In this document: one piece after another, positions 37,931 to 50,697 of the stretch | How positions within the stretch are numbered: the first letter of the stretch is position 1 | How the letters are laid out: the number at the start of each line of letters is the position of its first letter | Assembly (NCBI GenBank): GCA_023525975.1 | Contig: CM042034.1 | Coordinates: 193,501 to 257,500, forward strand | DNA from: Smallanthus sonchifolius | Taxonomy: Eukaryota > Streptophyta > Magnoliopsida > Asterales > Asteraceae | Length of the DNA stretch: 64,000 nucleotides | Direction: 5' to 3' | Made by a program: the position numbers and the translations under genes | The notes under the pieces: generated by a model | Seen by the model: the letters and a program-made list of their open reading frames with translations, nothing else | Told to the model about the DNA's origin: nothing | Databases searched by the model: none

Positions 37931-38030
37931 CTTTTATTTTTGACCGACAAACACACTTTTTACTTTTAAGATTACCATACCTTTTATTTTTGACCGACAA
38001 ACACACTTTTTACTTTTAAGATTACCATAC
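37931..38030 (+). repeat. Two perfect 50-bp tandem units
   Basis: CTTTTATTTTTGACCGACAA starts at 37931 and again at 37981; the 50-base units look identical. A recent local duplication, with no gene nearby. Confidence 0.9.
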
Positions 38031-38354
38031 CTGCACTTTGTAGGTTTTTAATCCACGTTTATTCAAAGAGTACACGAGACGACTTTACACTACTTATTTT
38101 TAACCGGTTATCTTATTAACAGGTCCATTTCACTAAAGCACATAAGAAGGCCATAATTGTAATTTGCTATAACAATCATATATATATAGCCCTGTCGTGG
38201 TTTCCACAATTCCACTAGATAATTTTCAATTGTTAATATAAAACTATAAAATGACAAGAAAAAGAAAACAAAAAGTAATTTGTAGGTTCGTAATAAATCC
38301 ATTAAAAATGTGATATGGATTTCCAAAAACTCGTGGCTGAAATTTTGTGATAAA

Positions 38355-38703
38355 TCTATACTAATAAATGAAGGTTTAATTGGACACTTGTCACTTCATT
38401 GTGCCTTATCATAATGGTTTTTCCGCATCTCTCTTCTAATAAATTCTTGTATCTTATTAAATAATAATGATATTATAGATATATTATTAAAGAAATATAC
38501 TAATTATATTAAATAAGAATATATAATAGGAAATCAAAATATAACTAATTAAAGAAAAATACCAATTTGTTATATACACACATTTGATATATCTCGAGAC
38601 GATCATAATAGTCTGACAAGTTAGGACGTATTTACAAATTTAAATTTATAAGTTACATCGTTTTCAATATACAACCCGTGTAATACACGAGATTCTAACC
38701 TAG
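38355..38703 (+). mobile_element. Non-autonomous Helitron-like element, copy 3
   Basis: Starts TCTATACTAATAAATG after A. It ends in a hairpin around CCCGTGTAATACACGAG followed by ATTCTAACCTAG and then T. It has all hallmarks of the family and is about 349 bp, the shortest complete copy here. Confidence 0.65.
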
Positions 38704-38849
38704 TAAAGAATAAAATATTATCAGTTTTATTTTTAAAAGACAAATTTCTTAATAAAAGATTTTTCTTTATCATTGGACCAACCCAATATACAAACTTAAC
38801 AGTTGTAAGAGCAAAATTAGGATCCCAAATATCGTGTATGTATGATATA

Positions 38850-39206
38850 CTAAGTTAAAACACATGTATTACATGGGTTAAATAAACACAACTTGTTGTA
38901 AACCAGTAGATCCTATGAAGAGGTGTACGTTCGATGTTATTGACGAAATAATTATTTTTTAAAAAGAATGAAAAATATGTTCAATTTATAAAAATAGTTT
39001 ATGAACAAGCATATTTTTTTAAATAAAAAAACGTTTTATAAAAATAATTATAAAAATCATTATTATTTAATAGGAGAGAGAGACGACAAACACAAATTTT
39101 AAAAACTTGTATAATTAATAGAAGAGAAAGGCGGGAAAAAATATTAAGAGTGAATATGAGAGTGACAAGTGTCACTTCAAAACCTTTATTTATTATATAG
39201 TATAGA
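38850..39206 (-). mobile_element. Non-autonomous Helitron-like element, copy 4
   Basis: Minus-strand copy. The 5' end is TCTATACTATATAATAAA, and the 3' hairpin around CCCATGTAATACATGTG precedes a slightly altered terminus (TTAG instead of CTAG). About 357 bp, 146 bp from copy 3 in the opposite orientation. Confidence 0.55.
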
Positions 39207-39639
39207 TATAGATGTTTTTGTTTGTCAAAAAGTAGACGAAAATAATATAAATTGTGTTATTAGAAGAGTACAACTATGCAATTTTTTTATAAATAATTTT
39301 CATTTTAATATATATTTAAAAAATCAAGAAAGTTGTATTTGTTTTACCTATTAATTGAAGTTATATGTTTTTAAAATTAGAAATTTAGCTCTCGTGTTTG
39401 TATAGATAACAAATTTTACTTGCCTTTGTTTGATATCATGATTAATGACAAATCCTTATTATAATAAACGAAAAGTTTTATGTGCCACGTGCCAACTTTC
39501 TGTAAATATCTAAAATTTCTTCTAATTTTGAGTAAATTACACGAAAGGTCCCTGTGGTATGTTAATATTTTGGATTGACTCCCCAAGTATAAGAAACTAC
39601 ATCTTTGCTCTCTGTGGTATGACAACATGTAACATATTA

Positions 39640-42273
39640 TGTCACACCCCCAAAATCCACTAACGGAGTTTTACCGTTAGGAGCGTGACATACCAGGATC
39701 TCAGTCATTAGTTACTTTGAACGACTCTATATGAGTTTAAGAAAAACCACTAGTATTGCTCATAGTCACGATGCAACACTAAAAATGAAAACACTGATTT
39801 AATGTAAGACTGCGGAAGCGAAAAGTTAAATGCAAAGCATGCGCCAAAACAGTTGCGCCAAAAGTAAATAATCCAACGATAAATAAAACAAGAAGTTATT
39901 GAGTTTGAAAACGATGGACTTCGAATGCATGCATGCCTTAGCTTGTGCTTGTACCTTATTGACCTGAGAAAACATGCTAAAACGTGTCAACACTAGGTTG
40001 GTGAGTTCACATGTTTCAATGTTTGTAAAGTTTACTAGATAATACCATTTACAATTATATCATAGGTAGCTAACCTAGTACATGTTACTAAAGCGTTTCG
40101 ACACCGAAGCTGACTGTTTATGTTTGTACTGCCTCCCACCATGTCTATCATAATCAATGGTAAATGTTTAGGTCAATGTTACACCCGTTCGACTTCCCGT
40201 TGTGTTAGCGCGACTAACGCGGGTGGGGCTTGTCAATGCCCAGTAGTACTACTCAAGATTACCTCGCTAACCCATATACTAACGGTTCGATAAGTAAGGA
40301 CTTTCATGATATGTTTGCGCTTAGTACACAAGTGATATAAAAGAAACGTAAGATCTAAATGTTCGTACCCATGTTTTCTCCCCCAAGTTTAAACCATAAG
40401 AAAAGGGGCCGTGAAACTCACCTTAGAGTATGTGCGAAAGAAAACGAACTTAGAATGCTTGACGACTAACTGCCACCTATAAACACCGGTTTATAAGTGT
40501 GTGTTTGTGCAAGATGATACGAACCCTAAGTATCCAAACAATCCCATTGTTTAAGTGTTTGAAAAGAGTTTACAAGTTTGACTCATGTTTGACCAAGTTT
40601 GACCCGACGACCCGTTGGTGACACGATGTATGAAATAATGTTTGATTAATATAATACTTCCATATTACACACATACGATCATGCAGGTAACACTTAGCAA
40701 CAGTTCCTTATTGTCCTAACAAACATGTATGGTTTCCAAAAATAGAAAGTTTCCAAAAATAGAAAGTTTCCAAAAATAGCAGGTTTCTATAAATAACAGG
40801 TTTCTAAAAATAGCAGGTTTCTATAAATAGCATGTTTCTATAAATAGAAAGTTTCCATAAATAGTAAGTTTGTTCGGGACTCGTGTTTCCTGAAAACTAT
40901 TATCATTGATATATTCGTAGGATCACTCTAACATGTTCTAGATCATCACATCACATAACAATTGTCTAGAACCTAAACATGCAAATCATAATTCAAAAAA
41001 AAGTTTCAAACTTTAGTAGCCTATGACTAGCATGTGTGATTTCAAACACCTAACACGTTACAACCAGTTATTGTGTCCTATCTAACATAGATCTATCATC
41101 AAACCATATCATGCATGTCTAAATAGCAAGTTTTAACCACTTTTAACAATTAAAGTTTCCTTATTTGGAAAGTTGGTAAAACTGGGTTATGTATTCAAAA
41201 TCTGATTTCACAAATCATCTAACACATGTATCAAGTAACTCATAACCATCATCACATCATCCTAATCATGTCTAGCATGCAAAATAGAATTCATAAAAAG
41301 TTTCCCTTTTTAGTAACCCGTCCATTACACGCTTAATTCATCCAATTAACACGTCCAATCAATTTTAAATCTTTCAACTAATATAATTTTAACTATATTA
41401 ATCATAATCCACGTCTAGCATACGATTCCTATACTTCACATAATCAACAATATTCAATTTTCAACTCGTATGACAACTAGGGTTTCATATACGTTCATCA
41501 AATCATCAATACAATTCAACAACATCAAACAATTAACGAATTCATTATCATATTTCAAAATCATTACGTTTGGATAATCTAGGGTTTCGATCTCAAAAAT
41601 AATAATGAAATAACGACGGATTTTTATAAAATAACTTACGTAGGAACGTTAGGAATGCGTAGACTAGCACGTATCTACTTCCGGATTCACGATCGGGGCT
41701 CGAACGAGGTGTGTTTGGACTGCTTGAAGATCTCGGTCGAACTAGGGGAGGTGGGGATGGGGGTCGACGGCTTTAGGGTGGTTAGGGTTTATGTTTAATT
41801 TTTTTTTAAAACTTTTATCCTTATCTAATCCTTAATGGGTAATTAGATTGGCCTGCGGGCTTAATTAAGGCCCATAAGTCTAATTAGTTAATTAATAATT
41901 AAAACATTCGATTTTTATTTTTATAAAAATACTAACTTTTATAAAAATACTAAATACGATTTACACACGATAAACACGTACGAAAACAATAATAATCACA
42001 TAATTCACGTAATCACATACAAATCACATAAACTCGTAATTTATATTAAATATAAATTATTAATGTTCGTAATATTAATTTCGATTAATCACCAACGTTC
42101 CGGGTTAAACTCGAGTGCGATCCGATGTGTGTGAACTAACTGACACATTTAATTAATCCTAATTAAATGCAATGTACGTGCGACTAACTGAGATAACTGA
42201 GTTTGTAACGAAAAATGTTTGAACTAACGAGGTTTGAGTTAACGGAGTTAACCTGAAAATGCCGGATGTCACA
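39640..42273 (-). repeat. 3' LTR of the Ty3 element (2634 bp)
   Basis: On the minus strand it starts TGTGACATCCGGC and ends GGGTGTGACA. By eye it differs from the other LTR at about 19 substitutions, a one-base T-run change and one missing 17-base repeat unit. A minisatellite with about 17-base units built on AAAAATAGAAAGTTTCC lies at about 40735-40870. The polypurine tract AAGGGGATGA lies next to the LTR at about 42274-42283. Confidence 0.95.
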
Positions 42274-42391
42274 TCATCCCCTTGTTGAAAGAATTTTCGT
42301 CCCAAAAATTAAACGAAGTCCGTAACGTCTGAAACAAAAAGTTTAGGTTTGTCACTTCATCCCCTTGTTGAAATAAATTTCGTCTCGAAAT

Positions 42392-45300
42392 TTAGTTAGT
42401 ACCTTCCGTGTTTGCCGTTGAATGTTTGAACAGGTGAGGATACTTTTTCATCATCTGATCCTCGCGTTCCCCCGTGAACTCCGGTCCACGCTTCGAGTTC
42501 CAGCGAACTCTGACAATAGGTATCTTACTGCGCTTGAGTGTCTTGACCTCTCGGTCCATGATCTCAGCTGGTTCCTCAATAAAACGTAACTGTTCATCAA
42601 TTTCCAACTCCTCGAGTGGAACTACAAGTGTCTCATCTGATAGACACTTCTTTAGGTTTGAGACATGAAAGACATTATGCACTCCATTGAGTGTATCTGG
42701 TAGATTAAGTTGTTATGCTACTGGACCGATCCTTTTCTCTATCTCGAATGGTCCAACGTAACGCGGGTTTAACTTTCCTCGTTTTCCAAAACGAATCACA
42801 CCTTTCCACGGTGAGACCTTTAATAAAACTTTGTCGCCCACTTGGAATTTTAGCGGTTTTCTACGCTTGTCTGCATAACTCTTTTGACGGTCACGAGCTG
42901 CCGCCATACGGTTTCGGATTTGCACTATTTTCTCTGAGGTTTCGTGCACGAGTTCAGGACCAGTAAGTTGGCTATCTCCAACTTCAGCCCAACAAAGTGG
43001 TGATCGACACTTTCGCCCGTACAAAGCCTCGAACGGTGCGGCTTTGATGCTAGTATGATAGCTATTATTGTAAGAAAACTCCACTAAAGGCAAGTGAGTC
43101 TCCCAGCTATTACCAAAATCTATCACACAAGCCCTTAACATGTCTTCTAGGGTTTGTATGGTACGCTCACTCTGGCCATCTGTTTGAGGATGGTACGCTG
43201 TGCTCATATCCAGACGCGTGCCTAGAGCTTTCTGTAATGATTGCCAGAAACATGAGGTGAATCGGGTGTCTCTATCGAAAATGATGGAGATTGGCACTCC
43301 ATGTCAAGATACTACTTCTTTAAGATAGAGGCGGATTAACTTTTCCATTTTGTCGGTCTCTTTGATAGCAAGGAAATGAGCGGATTTGGTTAGACGATCC
43401 ACTATCACCCAGATTGTGTTGCATCCAGATGGGGTTCGAGGTAATTTGGTTATGAAATCCATGGAAATCTGCTCCCATTTCCACATCGGAATTTTCGGTT
43501 GTTGAAGTAATCCGGATGGCTTTTGGTACTCCACCTTGACCTTTGAACAAGTCAGACACTTGCTCACATAGGTGGCTATGTCAGCTTTCATGTTTGGCCA
43601 CCAATACAAAACTTTGAGATCGTGATACATCTTGTCGGATCCCGGATGGATAGAGTATCAGGATTTGTGAGCTTCATCCATGACTAGATCTCTTAGATTT
43701 CCATACGCTGGAATCCAAATTCGTTCCGCGAAGTAACGAATACCATCTCTTTAACCTCAAGTTGTTTCTCCATTCCACGAGTGGATTCCAAGGATAAGTT
43801 CTCCTCTTTCAAGGCTTCAAGTTGGGCATTACAGATCTTTTCGGGTAATCCTGTATGGATAGTGAGTTGTAACGCCCTGACTCATCGAGGTTTGGTTTCT
43901 TTTCTGCTTAGGGCATCGGCTACCACATTAGCTTTGCCCGGATGGTACTTGATTGCACAATCATAATCGTTTAATAACTCGATCCAACGACGTTGTCGCA
44001 TATTCAATTCCTTGTGCTCAAAAATATGCTGAAGACTCTTGTGATCGGTGTAAATGGTGCACTTGGTACCGTACAAGTAATGTCTCCATATCTTGAGTGC
44101 AAACACCACGGCTCCTAATTCCAAATCGTGAGTCGTGTAGTTCTTTTCGTGGATTTTTAACTGTCGAGAAGCGTATGCGATAACCTTGTCGCGTTGCATC
44201 AGCACACATGCGAGACCTTGGATGGAGGCATCGCAATACACCACGAAGTCATCTGTTCCCTCCGGTAGAGATAGGATGGGTGTACTACATAGTTTCTGCT
44301 TTTGTAGCTGGAATGCTGATTCTTGAGTCTCGCTCCAATTATAGGGTTTATCTTTTTGGGTTAAGGCGGTGAGGGGTTGGGAAATCTTTGAAAATCCCTC
44401 GATAAAACGACGGTAGTATCCGGCCAATCCTAGGAATTTCCGAACTTCGGTCGAAGTTGATGGTGCTGCCCAATTCTTAATAGCTTCTACTTTGGCTGGA
44501 TCGACATGTATTCCCTTCTCATTGATCACATGTCCTAAAAATTGAACATCGCGAATCCAAAAATCGCATTTGGAAAAATTTGCGTACAACTGTTCATGCT
44601 TCAGTAGTTCAAGGATCAAACGCAGATGCTCCTCATGCTCTTTCGGACTCTTAGAGTATATGAGGATATCGTCAATGAAGACAATGACCAATTGGTCCAG
44701 ATAAGGTTTACACACACGATTCATGAGGTCCATGAACACCGTGGGTGCGTTGGTTAATCCAAATGGCATGACCAAAAACTCGAAATAGCCATACCGGGTT
44801 CTGAATGCAGTCTTGGATATATCCTCATCTCGAACTCTCAGCTGATGATATCCAGACCTTAAATCGATTTTTGAGTAGAAACTTGACACTTGAAGTTGGT
44901 CGAATAAATCGTCAATACGGGGTAGTGGGTAGCGGTTCTTGATTGTTACCTTGTTCAACTCTCGGTAATCAATGCACATGCGAAAAGTCCCATCTTTCTT
45001 TTTGACAAATAAGGATGGAGCTCCCCATGGTGATGAGCTCGGTCAGATGAAACCTTTATCCAACATCTCTTGAAGTTGAGTCGATAACTCCTGCAATGCA
45101 CTTGGTGCAAGTCTGTATGGTGCTCGAGCAATAGGCACTGCTCCGGGTGTTAGGTCAATCTGAAATTCGACCTGACGATGAGGTGGAAGACCAGGTAGGT
45201 CTTCAGGGAATACTTCTGGGAATTCACGGACGATAGGGATATCTTCTAACTTTCTCTCCTCGGTAGACTTGTCAGCAACAAGGGCCAGTATCGCGGTATG

Positions 45301-47004
45301 ACCCTTACGCAGACACTTCTGAGCCTTCATGAAAGATATGATGCCCATCACTGCACCACTTCTCTCGCCCTGGACGGATAGGATTTCTCCACTAGAAAGA
45401 GGTATACGAATGATCTTCTCACTACAGATGATCTTCTCACTACAGATGATCTTAGCTTGGTTTTCAGACAACCAATCCATGCTCACAATTATGTCAAAAC
45501 TGCCAAGTGTAACTGGCATGAGATCGATGTCAAGTTCGTGACCAGATAGTTCTAACTTACATCCCTTGAGAATGTGGGTTGCCTCGATTACTTTACCGTC
45601 TGCTATCTCTACGGTATAATGATGTTCTAATAAAGTTGGGTTTATTCCTAACTGACCGCTAAGTTCTCTAGATATAAAACTTGTATCGGCGCCAGTATCA
45701 AAAAGTACAGAAGCAAAATGATCGTTTAAGAGAAACATATCGTTAACCACGTTCCGATCATTCCGAGCTTCTCCTGCTCCAATCACAAATGCTCGACCCT
45801 TTGCACCATTTCTATTGTTATTACCATTTCCACCCTGGTGGTTATTGCCATTTCCATTACCGCGCTGATGATTGTTGCCATTTCCATTCCCATTTCCGTT
45901 TCTCCTCAACTGCGGACAATCTTTCTTGAAATGCCCTTCTTTACCGCACTCAAAAAAGCCTTTAGGTGCGTTTCCAGGTGGTGTTTGTTTGTTCTGCAGA
46001 TCCACCCTACAGTCTTTGGCCGAATGACCCATCTTTCCACATCGGTGACAACGGTACTGGTCGCATGTTCCATGATGGTGAAAATTACATTTGTTGCACT
46101 TCGGGTACTTGCCAACATATGAACCCTGATTCTGTTGAGAGGGGGTAGACTGATTGTTGTTCTTTGCTGGCTCAAGCTTACGGTGTTGCTGCTGTTGTTG
46201 ATGAGAAGGTGGGTTTGACTGGAAGGTTTTGGGGAATGAACTGTCAAACTTCCGTTTGTTGTCAGCTGTCTTTGATAATGCACCTCTAGGGGGTAGAGTG
46301 CCTTGAGCTACTGCCTAATCGGTTAGCCTATGAGCCAACCTGATTGCTTGCTGGATTGTAGTGGGATTAGAAGATGTCACCATGCTCTTAATTTGCGGCA
46401 CCAGGCCATCAATGAATTTCTCGATCCTCTTATAGGGAGGTGTTACCATTTGCGGACACAAGTTCGCCAGTTCATGCGAACGAGTAGTGTAGGCTTCAAT
46501 TTCAGATCCCTCCATCTTGAGGTTCTAGAACTATCCCTCAAGTTTCTGCACTTCATCACGGGGACAATACTCCTCTCACAGCATAGTCTTGAATTCGTCC
46601 CATGGCAATGCATTTTCCATCTCAAGAGTTAGCATTTGCACTTGAGAGTTCCACCAAGTAAGGGCTGGACCCTCAAGTGTGCCAGATGAATACTTCACCT
46701 GCTTGTGCGGCGGGCAGTTACACATTGCGAATGCGGATTCAGATTTCTCCATCTAGCGGAGTAAGCCAACAGCCCCTTCGGCTCCACTGAACGAGTGAGG
46801 CTTGCAATCCATGTATGCCTTGAAAGTACAAGCCTGCTGGTGATTGTGATGACCTCCAGCATTAACAGCGGCGTGAGTAGCTGCTACAGCTTCAGCCACA
46901 CGCTCATTTATGAGTGCCGTGAGCTCGGCTGCAGTCATGTTAATGTTTCCGTGACCACCGCGTCCTCCGGCGCGTCCGCCACGCCCATTTCCTCTTCCAG
47001 ACAT
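42392..47004 (-). pseudogene. Ty3 gag-pol, interrupted by stop codons
   Basis: Gag starts at 47004 (MSGRGNGRGG). A CCHC zinc knuckle (CGKEGHFKKDC) lies near 45930. The aspartic protease motif LFDTGADTS is near 45700. Reverse transcriptase (44979 downward) has the catalytic FIDDILIYS block; RNase H and integrase follow (HPQTDGQSER near 43180), with a chromodomain-like tail at 42392-42682. In-frame stops lie at 46753, 46315, 45043, 43882, 43658, 43304 and 42713, so no full polyprotein can be made. Most stops look like C-to-T or G-to-A changes. Confidence 0.9.
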
Positions 47005-47257
47005 TATCTTTACATTCACAACATACAATAATGAGAAAATATATCGCATTTTATCATCATACAAGTTCAAGTAAATAAAGAAATTCAAACCACAACATCT
47101 AACATTTCAATAATAGTAATACTTGATAAAATAAATTGTAACGATTACAACTAAATTCAACCAAACATCAAAATTCTAGAAACATCTGTTGGATGAGAAC
47201 AACCCTGCCCATCTAGGTTCAAAAGAAAAGACGTAAATAAGTAATGAAGATAGATGA

Positions 47258-47921
47258 TCAAATGTCACTGCCAACTGATGTAACATCGGATGCTACATCA
47301 TCATCCTCATCCTGGTCTCCTGCAGGTGCATCCTCTGGTGCAACTCGTGCTGCTTCAGCAGCTGTAAGTCGTGCCTCCACTTGCTCAATCCTGGTGTGGA
47401 GTATATCTAGGTTCCACTCTGCAGTGTTCAGCCGGTCCTCCATATCCACACATCCATTTGCCAAATTCTCATGAGCTGTATCATTTGCTGCTAAATCTGC
47501 AGTCAGTTTGGTGATCCTCTGGTTCATCAACATCTCTCGCTGAAGTATGCTAGTAATCTCTCCCGCTGCATCTCTCATGTTCCGGATCTCCCGGTCCATC
47601 CTAGCCACAAAGGCAGCTATCACCTGCTCATAGGGGTACTGCAATGGTGGCAAAGCTCGTACAAAAGATGATGAAGAAGAAGCAATGTCAGTAGAGAGTG
47701 GAGGTGGGACTTCCTCCTCGCGGATCCAGTTCCTGATCCTATCGGGATACCAATCCCAGTCCTGCGTGTTACCTTTTGACACGCACATGAATAGGCTTAT
47801 CATGCCCTACTATGGTGTTGATCGGGTTGACTCGACGTCTCCTCGGCTCTGGCAAAGGTACTGTAGGAACATCTTGCTCCTGAACGACTGAGGATGTAGG
47901 TGAATTGGGTGGGGTCGACAT
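47258..47921 (-). pseudogene. Extra ORF upstream of gag in the Ty3 element
   Basis: An ATG at 47921 (MSTPPNSPTSSV) opens a frame that stops near 47770. An overlapping frame carries on to 47258, so a one-base frame change is likely near 47780. The second part has a long predicted helix/coiled coil (heptad-like RITKLTADLAAN and RIEQVEARLTAAE) and an acidic tail. It lies between the primer-binding site and gag. I know of no assigned function. Confidence 0.6.
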
Positions 47922-48029
47922 TTCCTGTAACGGGATGAGTGAGTGCCATGTTTGAGTGTAAGTGGTGTGTAACTAATGCATGTATGTGGTTATAGTCTAG
48001 TATGCATTTCCTAGTTCTCTATAACCAAT

Positions 48030-48042
48030 GGCTCTGATACCA
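48030..48042 (-). other. Primer-binding site for initiator Met tRNA
   Basis: The minus strand reads TGGTATCAGAGCC three bases inside the 5' LTR, the standard complement to the 3' end of plant initiator methionine tRNA. This fixes the orientation of the retrotransposon. Confidence 0.9.
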
Positions 48043-48045
48043 ATC

Positions 48046-50697
48046 TGTCACACCCCCAAAATCCACTAACGGAGTTTTACCGTTAGGAGCGTGACATACC
48101 AGGATCTCAGTCATTAGTTACTTTGAACGACTCTATATGAGTTTAAGAAAAACCACTAGTATTGCTCATAGTCACGATGCAACACTAGAAATGAAAACAC
48201 TGATTTAATGTAAGACTGCGGAAGCGAAAAGTTAAATGCAAAGCATGCGCCAAAACAGTTGCGCCAAAAGTAAATAATCCAACGATAAATAAAACAAGAA
48301 GTTATTGAGTTTGAAAACGATGGACTTCGAATGCATGCATGCCTTAGCTTGTGCTTGTACCTTATTGACCTGAGAAAACATGCTAAAACGTGTCAACACT
48401 AGGTTGGTGAGTTCACAGGTTTCAATGTTTGTAAAGTTTACTAGATAATACCATTTACAATTATATCATAGGTAGCTAACCTAGTACATGTTACTAAAGC
48501 GTTTCGACACCGAAGCTGACTGTTTATGTTTGTACTGCCTCCCACCATGACTATCATAATCAATGGTGAATGTTTAGGTCAATGTTACAACCGTTCGACT
48601 TCCCGTCGTGTTAGCGCGACTAACGCGGGTGGGGCTTGTCAATGCCCAGTAGTACTACTCAAGATTACCTCGCTAACCCATATACTAACGGTTCGATAAG
48701 TAAGGACTTTCATGATATGTTTGCGCTTAGTACACAAGTGATATAAAAGAAACATAAGATCTAAATGTTCGTACCCATGTTTTCTCCCCCAAGTTTAAAC
48801 CATAAGAAAAGGGGCCGTGAAACTCACCTTAGAGTATGTGCGAAAGAAAACGAACTTAGAATGCTTGACGACTAACTGCCACCTATAAACACCGGTTTAT
48901 AAGTGTGTGTTTGTGCAAGATGATACGAACCCTAAGTATCCAAACAATCCCATTGTTTAAGTGTTTGAAAAGAGTTTACAAGTTTGACTCATGTTTGACC
49001 AAGTTTGACCCGACGACCCGTTGGTGACACGATGTATGAAATAATGTTTGATTAATATAATACTTCCATATTACACACATACGATCATGCAAGTAACACT
49101 TAGCAACAATTTCTTATTGTCATAACAAACAGGTATGGTTTCCAAAAATAGAAAGTTTCCAAAAATAGAAAGTTTCCTAAAATAGAAAGTTTCCAAAAAT
49201 AGCAGGTTTCTATAAATAACAGGTTTCTAAAAATAGCAGGTTTCTATAAATAGCATGTTTCTATAAATAGAAAGTTTCCATAAATAGTAAGTTTGTTCGG
49301 GACTCGTGTTTCCTGGAAACTATTATCATTGATATATTCGTAGGATCACTCTAACATGTTCTAGATCATCACATCACATAACAATTGTCTAGAACCTAAA
49401 CATGCAAATCATAATTCAAGACAAAGTTTCAAACTTTAGTAACCTATGACTAGCATGTGTGATTTCAAACACCTAACACGTTACAACCAGTTATTGTGTC
49501 CTATCTAACATAGATCTATCATCAAACCATATCATGCATGTCTAAATAGCAAGTTTTAACCACTTTTAACAATTAAAGTTTCCTTATTTGGAAAGTTGGT
49601 AAAACTGGGTTATGTATTCAAAATCTGATTTCACAAATCATCTAACACATGTATCAAGTAACTCATAACCATCATCACATCATCCTAATCATGTCTAGCA
49701 TGCAAAATAGAATTCATAAAAAGTTTCCCTTTTTAGTAACCCGTCCATTACACGCTTAATTCATCCAATTAACACGTCCAATCAATTTTAAATCTTTCAA
49801 CTAATATAATTTTAACTATATTAATCATAATCCACGTCTAGCATACGATTCCTATACTTCACATAATCAACAATATTCAATTTTCAACTCGTATGACAAC
49901 TAGGGTTTCATATACGTTCATCAAATCATCAATACAATTCAACAACATCAAACAATTAACGAATTCATTATCATATTTCAAAATCATTACGTTTGGATAA
50001 TCTAGGGTTTCGATCTCAAAAATAATAATGAAATAACGACGGATTTTTATAAAATAACTTACGTAGGAACGTTAGGAATGCGTAGACTAGCACGTATCTA
50101 CTTCCGGATTCACGATCGGGGCTCGAACGAGGTGTGTTTGGACTGCTTGAAGATCTCGGTCGAACTAGGGGAGGTGGGGATGGGGGTCGACGGCTTTAGG
50201 GTGGTTAGGGTTTATGTTTAATTTTTTTTTTAAAACTTTTATCCTTATCTAATCCTTAATGGGTAATTAGATTGGCCTGCGGGCTTAATTAAGGCCCATA
50301 AGTCTAATTAGTTAATTAATAATTAAAACATTCGGTTTTTATTTTTATAAAAATACTAACTTTTATAAAAATACTAAATACGATTTACACACGATAAACA
50401 CGTACGAAAACAATAATAATCACATAATTCACGTAATCACATACAAATCACATAAACTCGTAATTTATATTAAATATAAATTATTAATGTTCGTAATATT
50501 AATTTCGATTAATCACCAACGTTCCGGGTTAGACTCGAGTGCGATCCGATGTGTGTGAACTAACTGACACATTTAATTAATCCTAATTAAATGCAATGTA
50601 CGTGCGACTAACTGAGATAACTGAGTTTGTAACGAAAAATGTTTGAATTAACGAGGTTTGAGTTAACGGAGTTAACCTGAAAATGCCGGATGTCACA
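48046..50697 (-). repeat. 5' LTR of the Ty3 element (2652 bp)
   Basis: Pairs with 39640-42273 and has the same TG...CA ends. It is 18 bp longer, mainly from one extra unit of the internal 17-base minisatellite near 49140-49270. The element promoter should lie here, but I did not identify a TATA box with confidence. Confidence 0.95.

Larger units (their letters stand above)
35696..38354. other. Gene-free stretch between transposons
   Basis: Contains a LINE remnant, a 50-bp tandem duplication and a T12-G14 homopolymer pair at 37663-37688. Around 35860-36240 short phrases such as CTAAGGCAAACAAAGT and AGCTAAGAGAA recur imperfectly. I see no supported gene. Confidence 0.55.
39640..50697 (-). mobile_element. 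Ty3/gypsy LTR retrotransposon (chromovirus, Tekay-like), decayed coding region
   Basis: Two near-identical LTRs in direct orientation flank an internal region read on the minus strand. The element is bounded by TSD TATTA at 39635-39639 and 50698-50702. The order gag, protease, reverse transcriptase, RNase H, integrase, C-terminal chromodomain-like block places it in the Ty3 chromoviruses; the last block (VRVRWNSKRGPEF) suggests the Tekay/Del clade. The primer site matches initiator Met tRNA. Multiple stops make the copy non-autonomous. Confidence 0.93.

Noticed and set aside
40735..40870. Possible CRISPR-like array of short repeats
   Set aside because: Units are contiguous, imperfect and have no spacers. 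The region is inside a plant LTR, and the pattern is a minisatellite.
42474..46632. Several plus-strand frames of 60-100 residues across the retrotransposon
   Set aside because: They are shadows of the minus-strand gag-pol reading frame and have no independent domain content.
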